A stretch of DNA of 60,519 nucleotides, taken from NCBI GenBank assembly GCA_013335405.1, contig JAAXVR010000011.1, positions 1 through 60,519 of the forward strand. The letters run 5' to 3'. The stretch comes from Chlorobiaceae bacterium (GTDB taxonomy: Bacteria > Bacteroidota > Chlorobiia > Chlorobiales > Chlorobiaceae). Made by a program: the position numbers and the translations under genes. This document shows, in pieces, positions 1 through 7,201 of this stretch (position 1 is its first letter; every line of letters begins with the position of its first letter). Under the pieces are notes generated by a model. That model was not told the origin of the DNA and searched no databases. It saw only the letters and a list, made by a program, of their open reading frames with translations.

Positions 1-127
1 TTTGGTCACTTTTAATATCGCCGTTTCTCAAGTTTTTTTCAGACCTTCTTTATTTTTTTTACCGGACACTATTGGTTGCAAATTGCTAAATTTCATTACA
101 CATAAAAAGATTCTGATGTGAATTACG
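1..127. repeat. 127-bp direct repeat, copy A
   Basis: This sequence is repeated exactly at 2197-2323. The two copies diverge immediately after the shared ATTACG, at 127 and 2323. Copy A begins at the window edge, so the true repeat may be longer. The pair brackets about 2.07 kb holding the first RAYT element and a broken DUF1828 gene. It looks like the trace of a duplication, or of an insertion mediated by recombination. Confidence 0.9.
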
Positions 128-138
128 AAAGAGGAATA

Positions 139-1275
139 GGGGACGCAGTGCAATAGCGTAGAAGATTGTATTTGGCCGTGCAGTGAGAAAACAAATGATG
201 TGTGCTGGCAGCTTTTGTAAAGCAAAAGACAAGAAAGCCAAATACCACGAGGAGCGAGACTTGACACACCGGGAACGCTGCATCATGTAATGGTGCGGGG
301 AATTGAACATGGTAGTATCGTTCGCGACGATAGCGACAGAGTGGAATTTCTTCGCCGTATGGGTTTGCTGGCGAAAACATCGGGTACAAGCATCTACGCA
401 TTTGCTCTGATGACGAACCATGCACATATCCTGCTCAAAAGCGGATCCATCGGATTGTCTCTCTACATGCGCAGGCTGTTGTCGGGATATGCGCAATATT
501 TCAACAGACGACATAAACGCGTAGGCCATCTATTTCAGAACCGGTACAAATCGGTTATCTGCGAAGAAGAGGCATACTTCGATAAACTGGTGGCTTACAT
601 CCATCTCAATCCGTTGCGGGCTGGACTTGTTGCCTCATTGCGAGAGCTGGCCTTGTATCCCTGGAGCGGTCATGCTGCAATCATGAAAAAGGTATGCTGC
701 GACTGGGTGGAGAGGGAATATGTGCTGCACTGTTTCGGAAGCAGGGAAGGAGCGGCAAGAGAAGCGTATCTGGCGTTTCTTGAAGAAGAAATGGGTATCG
801 ATCGTGAAAAGGAATTTTCCGGAGGCGGATTACTTCGCTCGCATGGCGGGTGGGAGCAGGTACAATCCATGCGTAAAAAAGGTACCAAAGTGCTCAGCGA
901 CGAGCGGATTATCGGTAGTGATGCGTTTGTTCGGGACGTGTTGAAAGAAGCGGAAGAGCGCATGGCGCTGCCGTTATCGGCAGACGAACGTTCGATGTTG
1001 ATTAACGAGGATATTGAACAGGAATGCCGTAAAGCGGGTATAACGGAGGCATTTCTGCGATCCGGAAGCAGGAGCGGGATGTTGGCGTCGATAAGAAAAG
1101 GGCTTGCGCTGAAGTTTGTCTATGATTATGGTTTATCGATGGCCGAAACCGGAAGGCGGTTGGGAGTGACGATGAATGCGGTGGGTTATATGGTGAGAAA
1201 CAGGTGAATCGTTGCTCGCACGAGCCTGAAGCGGAAATCCGTGATAGCCGATTGCTTCTATTGCACTACGTCCCC
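139..1275 (+). mobile_element. RAYT element 1 bounded by 18-bp inverted repeats
   Basis: The left end at 139-156 reads ggggacgcagtgcaatag. The right end at 1258-1275 is its reverse complement with 17 of 18 bases matching. The only gene between them is a RAYT-family transposase. Just outside the right end, the minus-strand DUF1828 gene loses its homology right after the codons for GIPNR. The element therefore appears to have landed in, or rearranged, that gene. No target-site duplication is evident. The boundaries are inferred from the inverted repeat and the homology break. Confidence 0.6.
290..1207 (+). CDS. REP-associated tyrosine transposase (RAYT, Y1_Tnp domain), start codon damaged
   Basis: This is a member of the IS200/IS605-like Y1 transposase superfamily, RAYT/TnpA_REP branch. 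These are single-strand DNA nucleases that act on REP-like hairpins. The HUH-type metal-binding motif is seen as ALMTNHAHILLKS, and the family motif GHLFQNRYKS and the YIHLNPLRAGLV block follow. The C-terminal part carries the SDERIIGSD segment shared with the second copy at 5480. The best family start would be at 242, where the reading frame gives IPRGARLDTPGTLHHV but the codon is ATA instead of ATG. The first in-frame ATG is at 290 and would remove about 16 conserved residues. An in-frame stop at 218 rules out an earlier start. The gene may therefore be poorly expressed or inactive. It lies inside a pair of inverted repeats. Confidence 0.85.
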   Translation: MVRGIEHGSIVRDDSDRVEFLRRMGLLAKTSGTSIYAFALMTNHAHILLKSGSIGLSLYMRRLLSGYAQYFNRRHKRVGHLFQNRYKSVICEEEAYFDKLVAYIHLNPLRAGLVASLRELALYPWSGHAAIMKKVCCDWVEREYVLHCFGSREGAAREAYLAFLEEEMGIDREKEFSGGGLLRSHGGWEQVQSMRKKGTKVLSDERIIGSDAFVRDVLKEAEERMALPLSADERSMLINEDIEQECRKAGITEAFLRSGSRSGMLASIRKGLALKFVYDYGLSMAETGRRLGVTMNAVGYMVRNR

Positions 1276-1867
1276 GAAATGCTCCTCGATTAGGAATACC
1301 GAAAAGAAAGACCGGAGCTTCTTTTCCTTCTATTCTGTAATCTATCGGGTAATCCGATGCATTATCAATTTCTTCGTAGAGATAATCCTGCCTGATCTTC
1401 TCGGTGGGAACAAATCTGAAAAGAGATTCCCTCAGATCATCGTAAAACGTTGATTCAACCCTTGACCTTTTTAAAAAACTCAGGTCAAAAATACTCGTGA
1501 TGGCCTGGCCCAGGCGAAATATATCGGCAGCAAGATTTTCAGGCGACGTATCGATACATAGAGATCCTTGCCGCTCTTCAACAGAGGTTTCTGACTTGAT
1601 CTTTTCAAAAAGCAGACCTCTCGTGCCTTCACGCAACTTATCGATATCATGTTCATAGCTCAAATGCATGAGAGTATGGCCCATATCTGAAAGACGCAGG
1701 ATTCCGCCTGGCAATATTTTTATGTACAGCTGATACTGATCTCCATCAGGAAACGTAAACGGAGTATCCACAGCCAGAATGTCAGGCGTTTTTTCCCTGA
1801 CGTGCACCTCGCTGCACATCGCATTGCAAAGTGTTTTCTGCAGGAATGTAACATCGATAGTCATCAT
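1133..1867 (-). CDS. DUF1828 domain protein, C-terminally truncated
   Basis: The N-terminal half has the DUF1828 pattern (FPDGDQYQLYIKILPGGILRLSDMG). It continues into the start of the DUF1829-like part (EAPVFLFGIPNR). Homology then stops abruptly near nucleotide 1287. The remaining 50 or so codons read first through the inverted-repeat end of RAYT element 1 and then antisense through the 3' end of the transposase gene. I infer that the normal C-terminus was lost when the RAYT element arrived. The function of DUF1828 proteins is unknown to me. The start ATGATG overlaps a TGA that ends a 26-residue open stretch upstream, so the gene was once probably translationally coupled to another gene that is now gone. 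It is best read as a gene remnant. Confidence 0.6.
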   Translation of the reverse strand: MMTIDVTFLQKTLCNAMCSEVHVREKTPDILAVDTPFTFPDGDQYQLYIKILPGGILRLSDMGHTLMHLSYEHDIDKLREGTRGLLFEKIKSETSVEERQGSLCIDTSPENLAADIFRLGQAITSIFDLSFLKRSRVESTFYDDLRESLFRFVPTEKIRQDYLYEEIDNASDYPIDYRIEGKEAPVFLFGIPNRGAFRGRSAIEAIGYHGFPLQARASNDSPVSHHITHRIHRHSQPPSGFGHR

Positions 1868-2196
1868 TCAAACAAATCAATCTGGTTTGGATCAATAGTA
1901 TCAGAGGTCAATCCTTCAATATGGCAATCCCTGAAAAGGAAATTTCAAAAAGAGTAGGAAGAATAACACCGGCTCAAGAGCAGAAAAAGCTGAAGCCGCC
2001 CCGAAGGACGGCTTCGTAACTCTTTCCACACATGGTAGATGAGCTTCTTTAAGATCGGCTTTAGCAGGCAAATAGTCAAGAAAATAATGAAGCGGGCGAG
2101 GAGTAGGGGTAAGTAGGCTGGGGGTGAAATTCCTCCGGCCTACTTACCCTCATTTTCGCTCATTTTCGTGCTTGTGAATAGGGCTGATATCAATCG
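1868..2196. other. Intergenic stretch with remnants
   Basis: No convincing complete gene is seen. On the minus strand, about 26 codons ending in DPNQIDLFE run into the ATGA overlap with the DUF1828 start. This suggests the tail of a lost upstream gene. On the plus strand a 32-codon open frame (1921-2019) begins MAIPEKEISKRVGRITPAQ, with no clear ribosome binding site. A hairpin lies at 1992-2015, with arms gaagccg and cggcttc. The rest shows no recognisable structure. Confidence 0.4.
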
Positions 2197-2323
2197 TTTG
2201 GTCACTTTTAATATCGCCGTTTCTCAAGTTTTTTTCAGACCTTCTTTATTTTTTTTACCGGACACTATTGGTTGCAAATTGCTAAATTTCATTACACATA
2301 AAAAGATTCTGATGTGAATTACG
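2197..2323. repeat. 127-bp direct repeat, copy B
   Basis: This is an exact copy of 1-127. It ends 124 bases before the start of the Ivy-like gene. Homologous recombination with copy A would delete 2196 bp, including RAYT element 1 and the DUF1828 remnant. Confidence 0.9.
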
Positions 2324-2447
2324 GGACGATATTCATTTCGAGTAGTTATTATTCTACCGTAATCTGTTTATTGCAGGCTTTTACAGAAAAAATGGATTCT
2401 ATAACTGCAATTATTATCGTAAATAAATCTTATTTCATGGAGCGAAC

Positions 2448-2867
2448 ATGAACCACAGAATATGGACGGTATCAGCAATGCTGATATGCTTTACTTTGGG
2501 CAATTCGTATCAGTGTCGTCAGGCAGTAGCTGCCGATGCACCGTATTTGTTCGATCTCGTAAAAAAGCCGACCTATAAAAAGGCATGGGAGGGGATGTTC
2601 AGGCATGAAAAGGGAGTCCCGGTATGGCTTGTCAGGGTAGAAGGACCTGCGACACCTGTTGAACAAGTGAAGGCGAACGGAGTTACTTACCAGCATACAA
2701 GTGTCTGCAAGGCACACGACTGCGCCAGCAATATGTTTCATGTTATTTTCTCTGCAGATGGCAGGAAAGCCTGGGGCCTTCTGCTCGTGAACGAAACAAA
2801 TGAACGTTTCTTTGGAGCCCCTGATGCCCGGATGCAGGTGCTGCTGAGGAACGTCTTGCAACAGTGA
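2448..2867 (+). CDS. ivy: Ivy-family C-type lysozyme inhibitor, periplasmic
   Basis: This is a 139-residue protein with an N-terminal signal peptide (about residues 1-29, hydrophobic core AMLICFTLGNS, cleavage near AVAADA). The inhibitory loop CKAHDC, characteristic of Ivy (CKPHDC in E. coli Ivy), is at about residues 88-93. Ivy proteins block C-type lysozyme in the periplasm, and some also restrain endogenous lytic transglycosylases. The length is close to the usual 125-155 residues. The start at 2448 is supported by an upstream atggag and by the signal peptide. It stands alone, flanked by repeats, so recent acquisition is plausible. Family assignment is by motif and overall layout. Confidence 0.8.
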   Translation: MNHRIWTVSAMLICFTLGNSYQCRQAVAADAPYLFDLVKKPTYKKAWEGMFRHEKGVPVWLVRVEGPATPVEQVKANGVTYQHTSVCKAHDCASNMFHVIFSADGRKAWGLLLVNETNERFFGAPDARMQVLLRNVLQQ

Positions 2868-2906
2868 AGGCGCGCTGACTATTTTTTTGGTTTTTCAGGA
2901 TTGCAT

Positions 2907-3200
2907 ATGATATCAGTTCTTTTTTCACCATCAGCTGTCGCCTTAAAGATCTTCACCGACAAGGAATGTCAGGAAGATTCAGTTGTTCGAAAATATCGAA
3001 TGAGTGCATGCAAGCTTGGGGACGTAGATGAAAAAGTAAAAAAGTATATTGTTTGTTATATTTTCAAAAGAGATTGTCTTTGGCCATCAGCATGCTTTAT
3101 GTATGATGCCGATAGGAGAACCTGGACGCAGTGCAATAGCGGCAGGGAAGTATTGAAGTCAGACTGGAGCGGAGGGGAGCTGTTCAATAAAATGGTTTGA
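2907..3200 (+). CDS. Uncertain small cysteine-rich ORF overlapping repeats
   Basis: This is an open frame of about 97 codons from an ATG at 2907; a TTG two codons upstream is also possible. It has several cysteines (KECQ, SACKL, IVCY, RDCLW, SACF, TQCNS) but no signal peptide and no family I recognise. Part of it is made of dispersed repeat sequence: cttggggacgta at 3015-3026, and a copy of the RAYT-linked repeat at 3124-3139. It may therefore be a chance ORF running through repeats. Low confidence that it is a real gene. Confidence 0.25.
   Translation: MISVLFSPSAVALKIFTDKECQEDSVVRKYRMSACKLGDVDEKVKKYIVCYIFKRDCLWPSACFMYDADRRTWTQCNSGREVLKSDWSGGELFNKMV
3124..3139 (+). repeat. RAYT-linked GGACG repeat
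   Basis: The sequence ggacgcagtgcaatag matches the left end of RAYT element 1 (139-156) exactly over 16 bases. It is one of at least seven copies in this window. Confidence 0.7.
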
Positions 3201-3279
3201 CCTGCATGGCCAATGGATGAAAACAGTTGCTTAAATGGAAGACATGATTGTCTTTGAAAAAGCTCTGGAAGCTGACGAT

Positions 3280-3954
3280 TTACGTTCGCAGACCGACAAG
3301 TAATTTTACGAGGTTACCGACAGCTGTATATGGTTTTGGATGAGTGTAAGCTGAGTTATACTGCCCCAGTTTTTCAGCACGCGAGAATGCTGACCTCAGA
3401 TGTTCAGAAGTTCTCTTAAAGGTTCCTTTGTTTCCTTTTTCGTATTCGGGGATATGCTTTTTCAGTCGCCGAAGAACTTCATGACGATCGATTTCCGTGC
3501 TAACATTTTCGAAATGAAGCAGTAACCAGAGTTCGAAACTGGGTATTGAAGGAACTGCATGGAATCGTATCAACTGTTTGTTGTCGTTCCTGAGTTTGCC
3601 GTCAAGCGATTCAGCAACTCTCAATGCATTTGAATAACTCTCGTGATCGTCGCGGTCAAACACGGCAAAGACTTTCTCGAAGGCGAGACGCTGGATGTTT
3701 CGGTGCCTGTCCCCCTCAAGAAAAAGCTGTTTCGCGTAGTGGACAACCTGAATTGGAGCTGTTCCAAGTTCGCTGGGACGTACCACGACGTTGGCGGTGT
3801 GCAGACGAAATGTGGAACGGATTTCCTCAAAGTAGTTTGATTCGGTTTTGCTTCCCTCCGACACAATCAATATTCGGTCATAGCTGGCTCGTCGTCCCTG
3901 CTTTCGTTCCAGCTGTCTTTTCTGCCGGATTTTAGGCGAATTATCACGTCCCAT
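3280..3954 (-). CDS. RloB-family (TOPRIM-like) protein, second gene of an AAA15/RloB pair
   Basis: This 224-residue protein has the RloB pattern. A basic N-terminus is followed by ILIVSEGSKTESNYF (about residues 28-42, with the TOPRIM-like glutamate). Next comes VFAVFDRDDH, the acidic DxD-type motif, near residue 95. The C-terminus carries THPKPYTAVGNLVKLL. RloB domains are thought to be TOPRIM-type nucleases. Those paired with an AAA15 ATPase occur in abortive-infection systems such as AbiL (AbiLi/AbiLii) and are analogous to the AriA/AriB pair of PARIS. It starts 5 bases after the stop of the ATPase gene, so the two form a tight operon. The nuclease role is inferred from the family; no target is known from the sequence. 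Confidence 0.8.
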   Translation of the reverse strand: MGRDNSPKIRQKRQLERKQGRRASYDRILIVSEGSKTESNYFEEIRSTFRLHTANVVVRPSELGTAPIQVVHYAKQLFLEGDRHRNIQRLAFEKVFAVFDRDDHESYSNALRVAESLDGKLRNDNKQLIRFHAVPSIPSFELWLLLHFENVSTEIDRHEVLRRLKKHIPEYEKGNKGTFKRTSEHLRSAFSRAEKLGQYNSAYTHPKPYTAVGNLVKLLVGLRT

Positions 3955-3959
3955 CAGTC

Positions 3960-5222
3960 TTACTCCCCTGAATGATGGGACAGAAAGGGAATGCCCCCAT
4001 ATCTACCACTCAAGTACCCTTTCCCCAAAGCCTCGTTTTTGCGGGGACTGAATTCCGCAACAGCTACCAATGTTGAGGCTTGGCTGGTATCTTTTTCAAC
4101 GAGCCATATCTGATCCCGTCGGAACAGATCCGGTGTGTCGAGCAGGGATGTGTCATGTGTCGTGAAAATCAGTTGCGCTCCCCGCTTGTTTATTTCAGGG
4201 CGATGGAAAAGCCTTACAAGCTCTCTTACCAGAAGGGTGTGCAGGCTGGTGTCCAGTTCATCGATAACCAGTGTAAGACCCTTGTCGAGAATATCGAGGA
4301 TTGGTGCGGCAAGGAATACCAGAATACGCGTACCATTGGACTCATCATCAAGATCGAAGACTGCTTGCCCTCGATCAGTGACATGGGTGAAACGCAATCT
4401 ACTTTCTTCGATTTCTTCATTTCGAACCTCAGTTTTTCCGGATGTCAGATCAAAATGCACCTCTTGTCCGGGCACTTTATCGGTAACGATTTCGATATCA
4501 GCAATACTGATGTCTGCTGTTTTGAGGAAGTCGCATATCCGTTTTTTACTTTCTGCATTTTTTATCAGCTGAATAGCAAACTGTCTGTTGAGTCTGGTTT
4601 GTTCATTGAAGATCACCAGATTTCGTGCAAACCAGTCGAAAACCGGACGTAAATCTTCACTATTGAGTTGTACTGCCATCGACAAAAACAAGGCATTCTG
4701 CCGGGTGGTTTTTTCCCAGAGGGTTTTCAGCCCTTTGAGTCCGGTTCCGTAATCGTAGACATCTCTATCCTCGTCTGGGTCGTAATGGCGATCAAACCAT
4801 TGTTGGGGTTTGAACGCTTTGTAAACCAGAAGATACTCGCTGACAATCCTTTTCGATGTCATGCTGAAACCATACTGATACCGTACATGATCCAGTACAA
4901 AAGTGACTTCGAATTCAGTAGGCTCCTTTTCTGATAAAAGGTCAAGCATGAACGGTTGTAGGGCGAATGTCTGTCCTGGTTGTATCATGGTGGCCGATTC
5001 GACTACAACCCCGCGCATGAACTGCAACGCTTTGATGAGATTGGATTTTCCACTGGCATTGGCACCATAGATTACGGCGCTTGGCAAAATCCGAGGTACT
5101 GCCTTGATCCCTGTGGTCAGAGTGTTGGTGTCGCTCAGCGAGTTGTCTTTAGCGGCCGCGAGACTGAGTACCTGCTCATCACGCAGGCTCCTGAAGTTCT
5201 TGACGCGAAATTCGATGAGCAT
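3960..5222 (-). CDS. AAA15-family ATPase (RloA/AbiLi-like), partner of RloB
   Basis: This is a 420-residue SMC/OLD-type ATPase. The N-terminal signature FRVKNFRSL is at residues 5-13. Walker A, GANASGKS, is at 53-60. A late Walker B region LTLVIDELDTSLHTLL and the H-motif LIFTTHDTSLLD follow. It lacks a C-terminal TOPRIM domain of its own; the RloB protein encoded directly downstream would supply one. The start MLIEFRVKNF is typical for the family. The pair lies between two RAYT elements, which supports horizontal gain. The likely role is the sensor/assembly part of an anti-phage system. That is inferred from family and pairing and has not been shown for this locus. Confidence 0.8.
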   Translation of the reverse strand: MLIEFRVKNFRSLRDEQVLSLAAAKDNSLSDTNTLTTGIKAVPRILPSAVIYGANASGKSNLIKALQFMRGVVVESATMIQPGQTFALQPFMLDLLSEKEPTEFEVTFVLDHVRYQYGFSMTSKRIVSEYLLVYKAFKPQQWFDRHYDPDEDRDVYDYGTGLKGLKTLWEKTTRQNALFLSMAVQLNSEDLRPVFDWFARNLVIFNEQTRLNRQFAIQLIKNAESKKRICDFLKTADISIADIEIVTDKVPGQEVHFDLTSGKTEVRNEEIEESRLRFTHVTDRGQAVFDLDDESNGTRILVFLAAPILDILDKGLTLVIDELDTSLHTLLVRELVRLFHRPEINKRGAQLIFTTHDTSLLDTPDLFRRDQIWLVEKDTSQASTLVAVAEFSPRKNEALGKGYLSGRYGGIPFLSHHSGE

Positions 5223-5399
5223 ATTATTGTGTCTTGTTTAAGAATAAACTTAATTTACGAAGAATATTTGCAATAATATAGAATATTTTTTATTGCTGAT
5301 GTTTTTTATACAGGAGTCTGGACGTATCGGGTGACATCTCTTTCAACCAAAGAGGCCAAAAAGGTTTTTTGGGTGCTGAAGCTGATTGCTGGGCGCTCA

Positions 5400-6486
5400 G
5401 GGACGTTCCTGAAATCATGAACTTGCAATGACCACATTGCAGCGTTAACTTTCTCCGATACAAACCAACCAGTAGAAGCATGCCGAGAGGTCCAAGACTC
5501 GATTCGCCTGGCACGTTGCATCATGTGATTATCCGGGGGATCGAAAAAAAAGAGATCGTTGCCGATGATAAAGATCGGGGAATATTCGTATCCAGAATGG
5601 GGTCGGTTGCCTTGAAAACGGGAACGAATATCTATGCCTGGGCGCTGATGACCAATCATGCGCATATCCTTCTCAAAAGCGGTCAACCGGGACTTTCCGC
5701 ATTCATGAGGAAGTTCCTTACCGGATACTCGATCAGCTACAATCGACGTCACGAAAGGCACGGTCATCTATTCCAGAACCGATACAAGTCAATCGTCTGT
5801 GAAGAGGATGCCTGTTTCCTTAAACTGGTAAGTTACATTCACCTCAATCCCTTGCGGGCGGGACTGGTGACGATGTTCGAAGAGCTGGAGCACTACCCCT
5901 GGAGCGGCCATGCAGCGGTCATGGGCAGGAAAGCGTATGAATGGCAGGATTCAGACTATGTGCTCGGCTGTTTCGGAGAACGGGTCGGCACGGCACGAAC
6001 GGCTTATCTGGAGTTCATGCAGCAAGAGGGTAAGCTTGGCCGACAGCCTGAACTGACCGGCGGAGGGCTGATTCGTTCGGCAGGAGGCTGGTCAGAGGTG
6101 TTGTCGATGAAGCGACGGGGTGAACGACAATTCAGCGATGAGAGAATACTCGGCAGTGGAGAGTTCGCTCAAGAGGTGATTGCTGAGGCTGATGCATCGG
6201 TGAGAGAAAAGGTTCCGCTGGCAAAGGGATGCCCGGAAGTTATCGAGCTGGTCGAGCGTTGCTGCCAAAGGTATGGCGTCAGTCGGCAGGCTCTGGAGAA
6301 CGGCTGTCGCCGAAAAGAGTTCTCCGAAATCAGGAAAGAGCTTGCGATGACGCTGGTATTCGAGATGGGTTTATCGTATGCCCGGACGTCTCCGCTGCTT
6401 GGGGTATCGGCATCTGCAGTGTGCCAGATTATCAAAACAGCTGCCGCTGCTGATTGCAAGTAACTTAATGATTTCAGGAACGTCCC
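5400..6486 (+). mobile_element. RAYT element 2 bounded by perfect 19-bp inverted repeats
   Basis: The left end at 5400-5418 reads gggacgttcctgaaatcat. The right end at 6468-6486 is its exact reverse complement. After a short gap on each side the inner sequences acttgcaat and attgcaagt pair as well, so the inverted repeat extends about ten more bases. The right arm reaches into the last codons of the transposase gene. This is the layout expected of a RAYT gene flanked by its target sequences. A partial copy of the left end and gene start recurs at 47347-47480. Confidence 0.7.
5480..6463 (+). CDS. REP-associated tyrosine transposase (RAYT), intact copy
   Basis: This is a 327-residue RAYT protein with the expected N-terminus MPRGPRLDSPGTLHHVIIRG. 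The HUH motif lies in ALMTNHAHILLKS, and SYNRRHERHGHLFQNRYKS and YIHLNPLRAGLV follow. A C-terminal region ending in a helix-turn-helix-like segment (SYARTSPLLGVSASAVCQII) completes it. It is clearly homologous to the copy at 290-1207 along its whole length but well diverged from it. It has a normal ATG start and no frame damage, so it could be active. The gene ends inside the right inverted repeat, so gene and target sequence overlap. RAYTs cut and rejoin single-stranded DNA at REP hairpins; whether it acts on the GGGACG repeats here is inference. Confidence 0.9.
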   Translation: MPRGPRLDSPGTLHHVIIRGIEKKEIVADDKDRGIFVSRMGSVALKTGTNIYAWALMTNHAHILLKSGQPGLSAFMRKFLTGYSISYNRRHERHGHLFQNRYKSIVCEEDACFLKLVSYIHLNPLRAGLVTMFEELEHYPWSGHAAVMGRKAYEWQDSDYVLGCFGERVGTARTAYLEFMQQEGKLGRQPELTGGGLIRSAGGWSEVLSMKRRGERQFSDERILGSGEFAQEVIAEADASVREKVPLAKGCPEVIELVERCCQRYGVSRQALENGCRRKEFSEIRKELAMTLVFEMGLSYARTSPLLGVSASAVCQIIKTAAAADCK

Positions 6487-6504
6487 GCAGTCTGGGAGTT
6501 CCTG
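6475..6504 (+). repeat. Hairpin at the right end of RAYT element 2
   Basis: The arms caggaac and gttcctg, together with inner tccc and ggga, form an 11-bp stem interrupted by a single bulge. It overlaps the right inverted repeat. It may be the REP-like structure recognised by the transposase or a weak transcription stop. No T-run follows, so an intrinsic terminator is unlikely. Confidence 0.5.
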
Positions 6505-6589
6505 ATAAAGCAGCGGCGTCTGTTTGTACCCCTGGTTAAAATTACAGATCTTACCGTAACGAAATCAATAATTCTGTGTGAGGGAGGAT

Positions 6590-6919
6590 ATGCACTGGTT
6601 ATACCTTATCATTGCCATCGTATGCGAAGTCACGGCAACTTCGGCACTGAAAGCAACGGAAGGATTTACCCGCGTTATTCCTTCCATAATCGTTATTGCG
6701 GGTTACTCCACATCTTTTTATTTCCTTTCCCTCACCCTCCGAACCTTTCCGATAGGGATTGTCTATGCCGTCTGGTCCGGTGTGGGCATCGTGCTGATAG
6801 CGATAGCGGGCTGGATTGTTTACCAGCAGAAACTCGATATGGCCGCCCTTGCCGGCATCGGGCTCATCATCGCAGGAGTGATCGTGATCAATGTGTTTTC
6901 GAAATCGGTAATGCATTGA
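6590..6919 (+). CDS. Small multidrug resistance (SMR/EmrE-like) efflux protein
   Basis: This protein of about 109 residues has four predicted membrane helices and belongs to the DMT/SMR family. The essential membrane glutamate is E13 in LIIAIVCEVTATSALK. The loop-2/helix-3 block GIVYAVWSGVGIVLIAIAGW is typical of EmrE/QacE rather than of the Gdx guanidinium exporters, which carry different residues there. It probably works as a homodimer exchanging protons for cationic drugs. The ATG at 6590 is preferred over the GTG at 6578 because gggaggat lies just ahead of it and EmrE proteins start MxxxYLxxAI. It stands alone directly after RAYT element 2. Confidence 0.88.
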   Translation: MHWLYLIIAIVCEVTATSALKATEGFTRVIPSIIVIAGYSTSFYFLSLTLRTFPIGIVYAVWSGVGIVLIAIAGWIVYQQKLDMAALAGIGLIIAGVIVINVFSKSVMH

Positions 6920-7201
6920 GGGGGTGAGGCAGGAAGAACATTGAGTAATGGGACGGATGAACGGACTGGATGACCGGAAAATAATTCTTCCGCATGGCAA
7001 CTGCAGCGAGCTGCTATCCTGGAAGAAGGCCGAGGTGATCTAAGACGTGACCTGGGCGTTTCCTACAAAAAGGGGATCGCGATATCGATAAGCGGTGAAT
7101 CGACCGGGGGAGAGTACGAAAAATGCGATGATATCTGGCGAAAGAGTTCAGGTTCAGGTAAATTGAATCGTTATTCAGATCAAGACAATTGCAATAATAT
7201 T

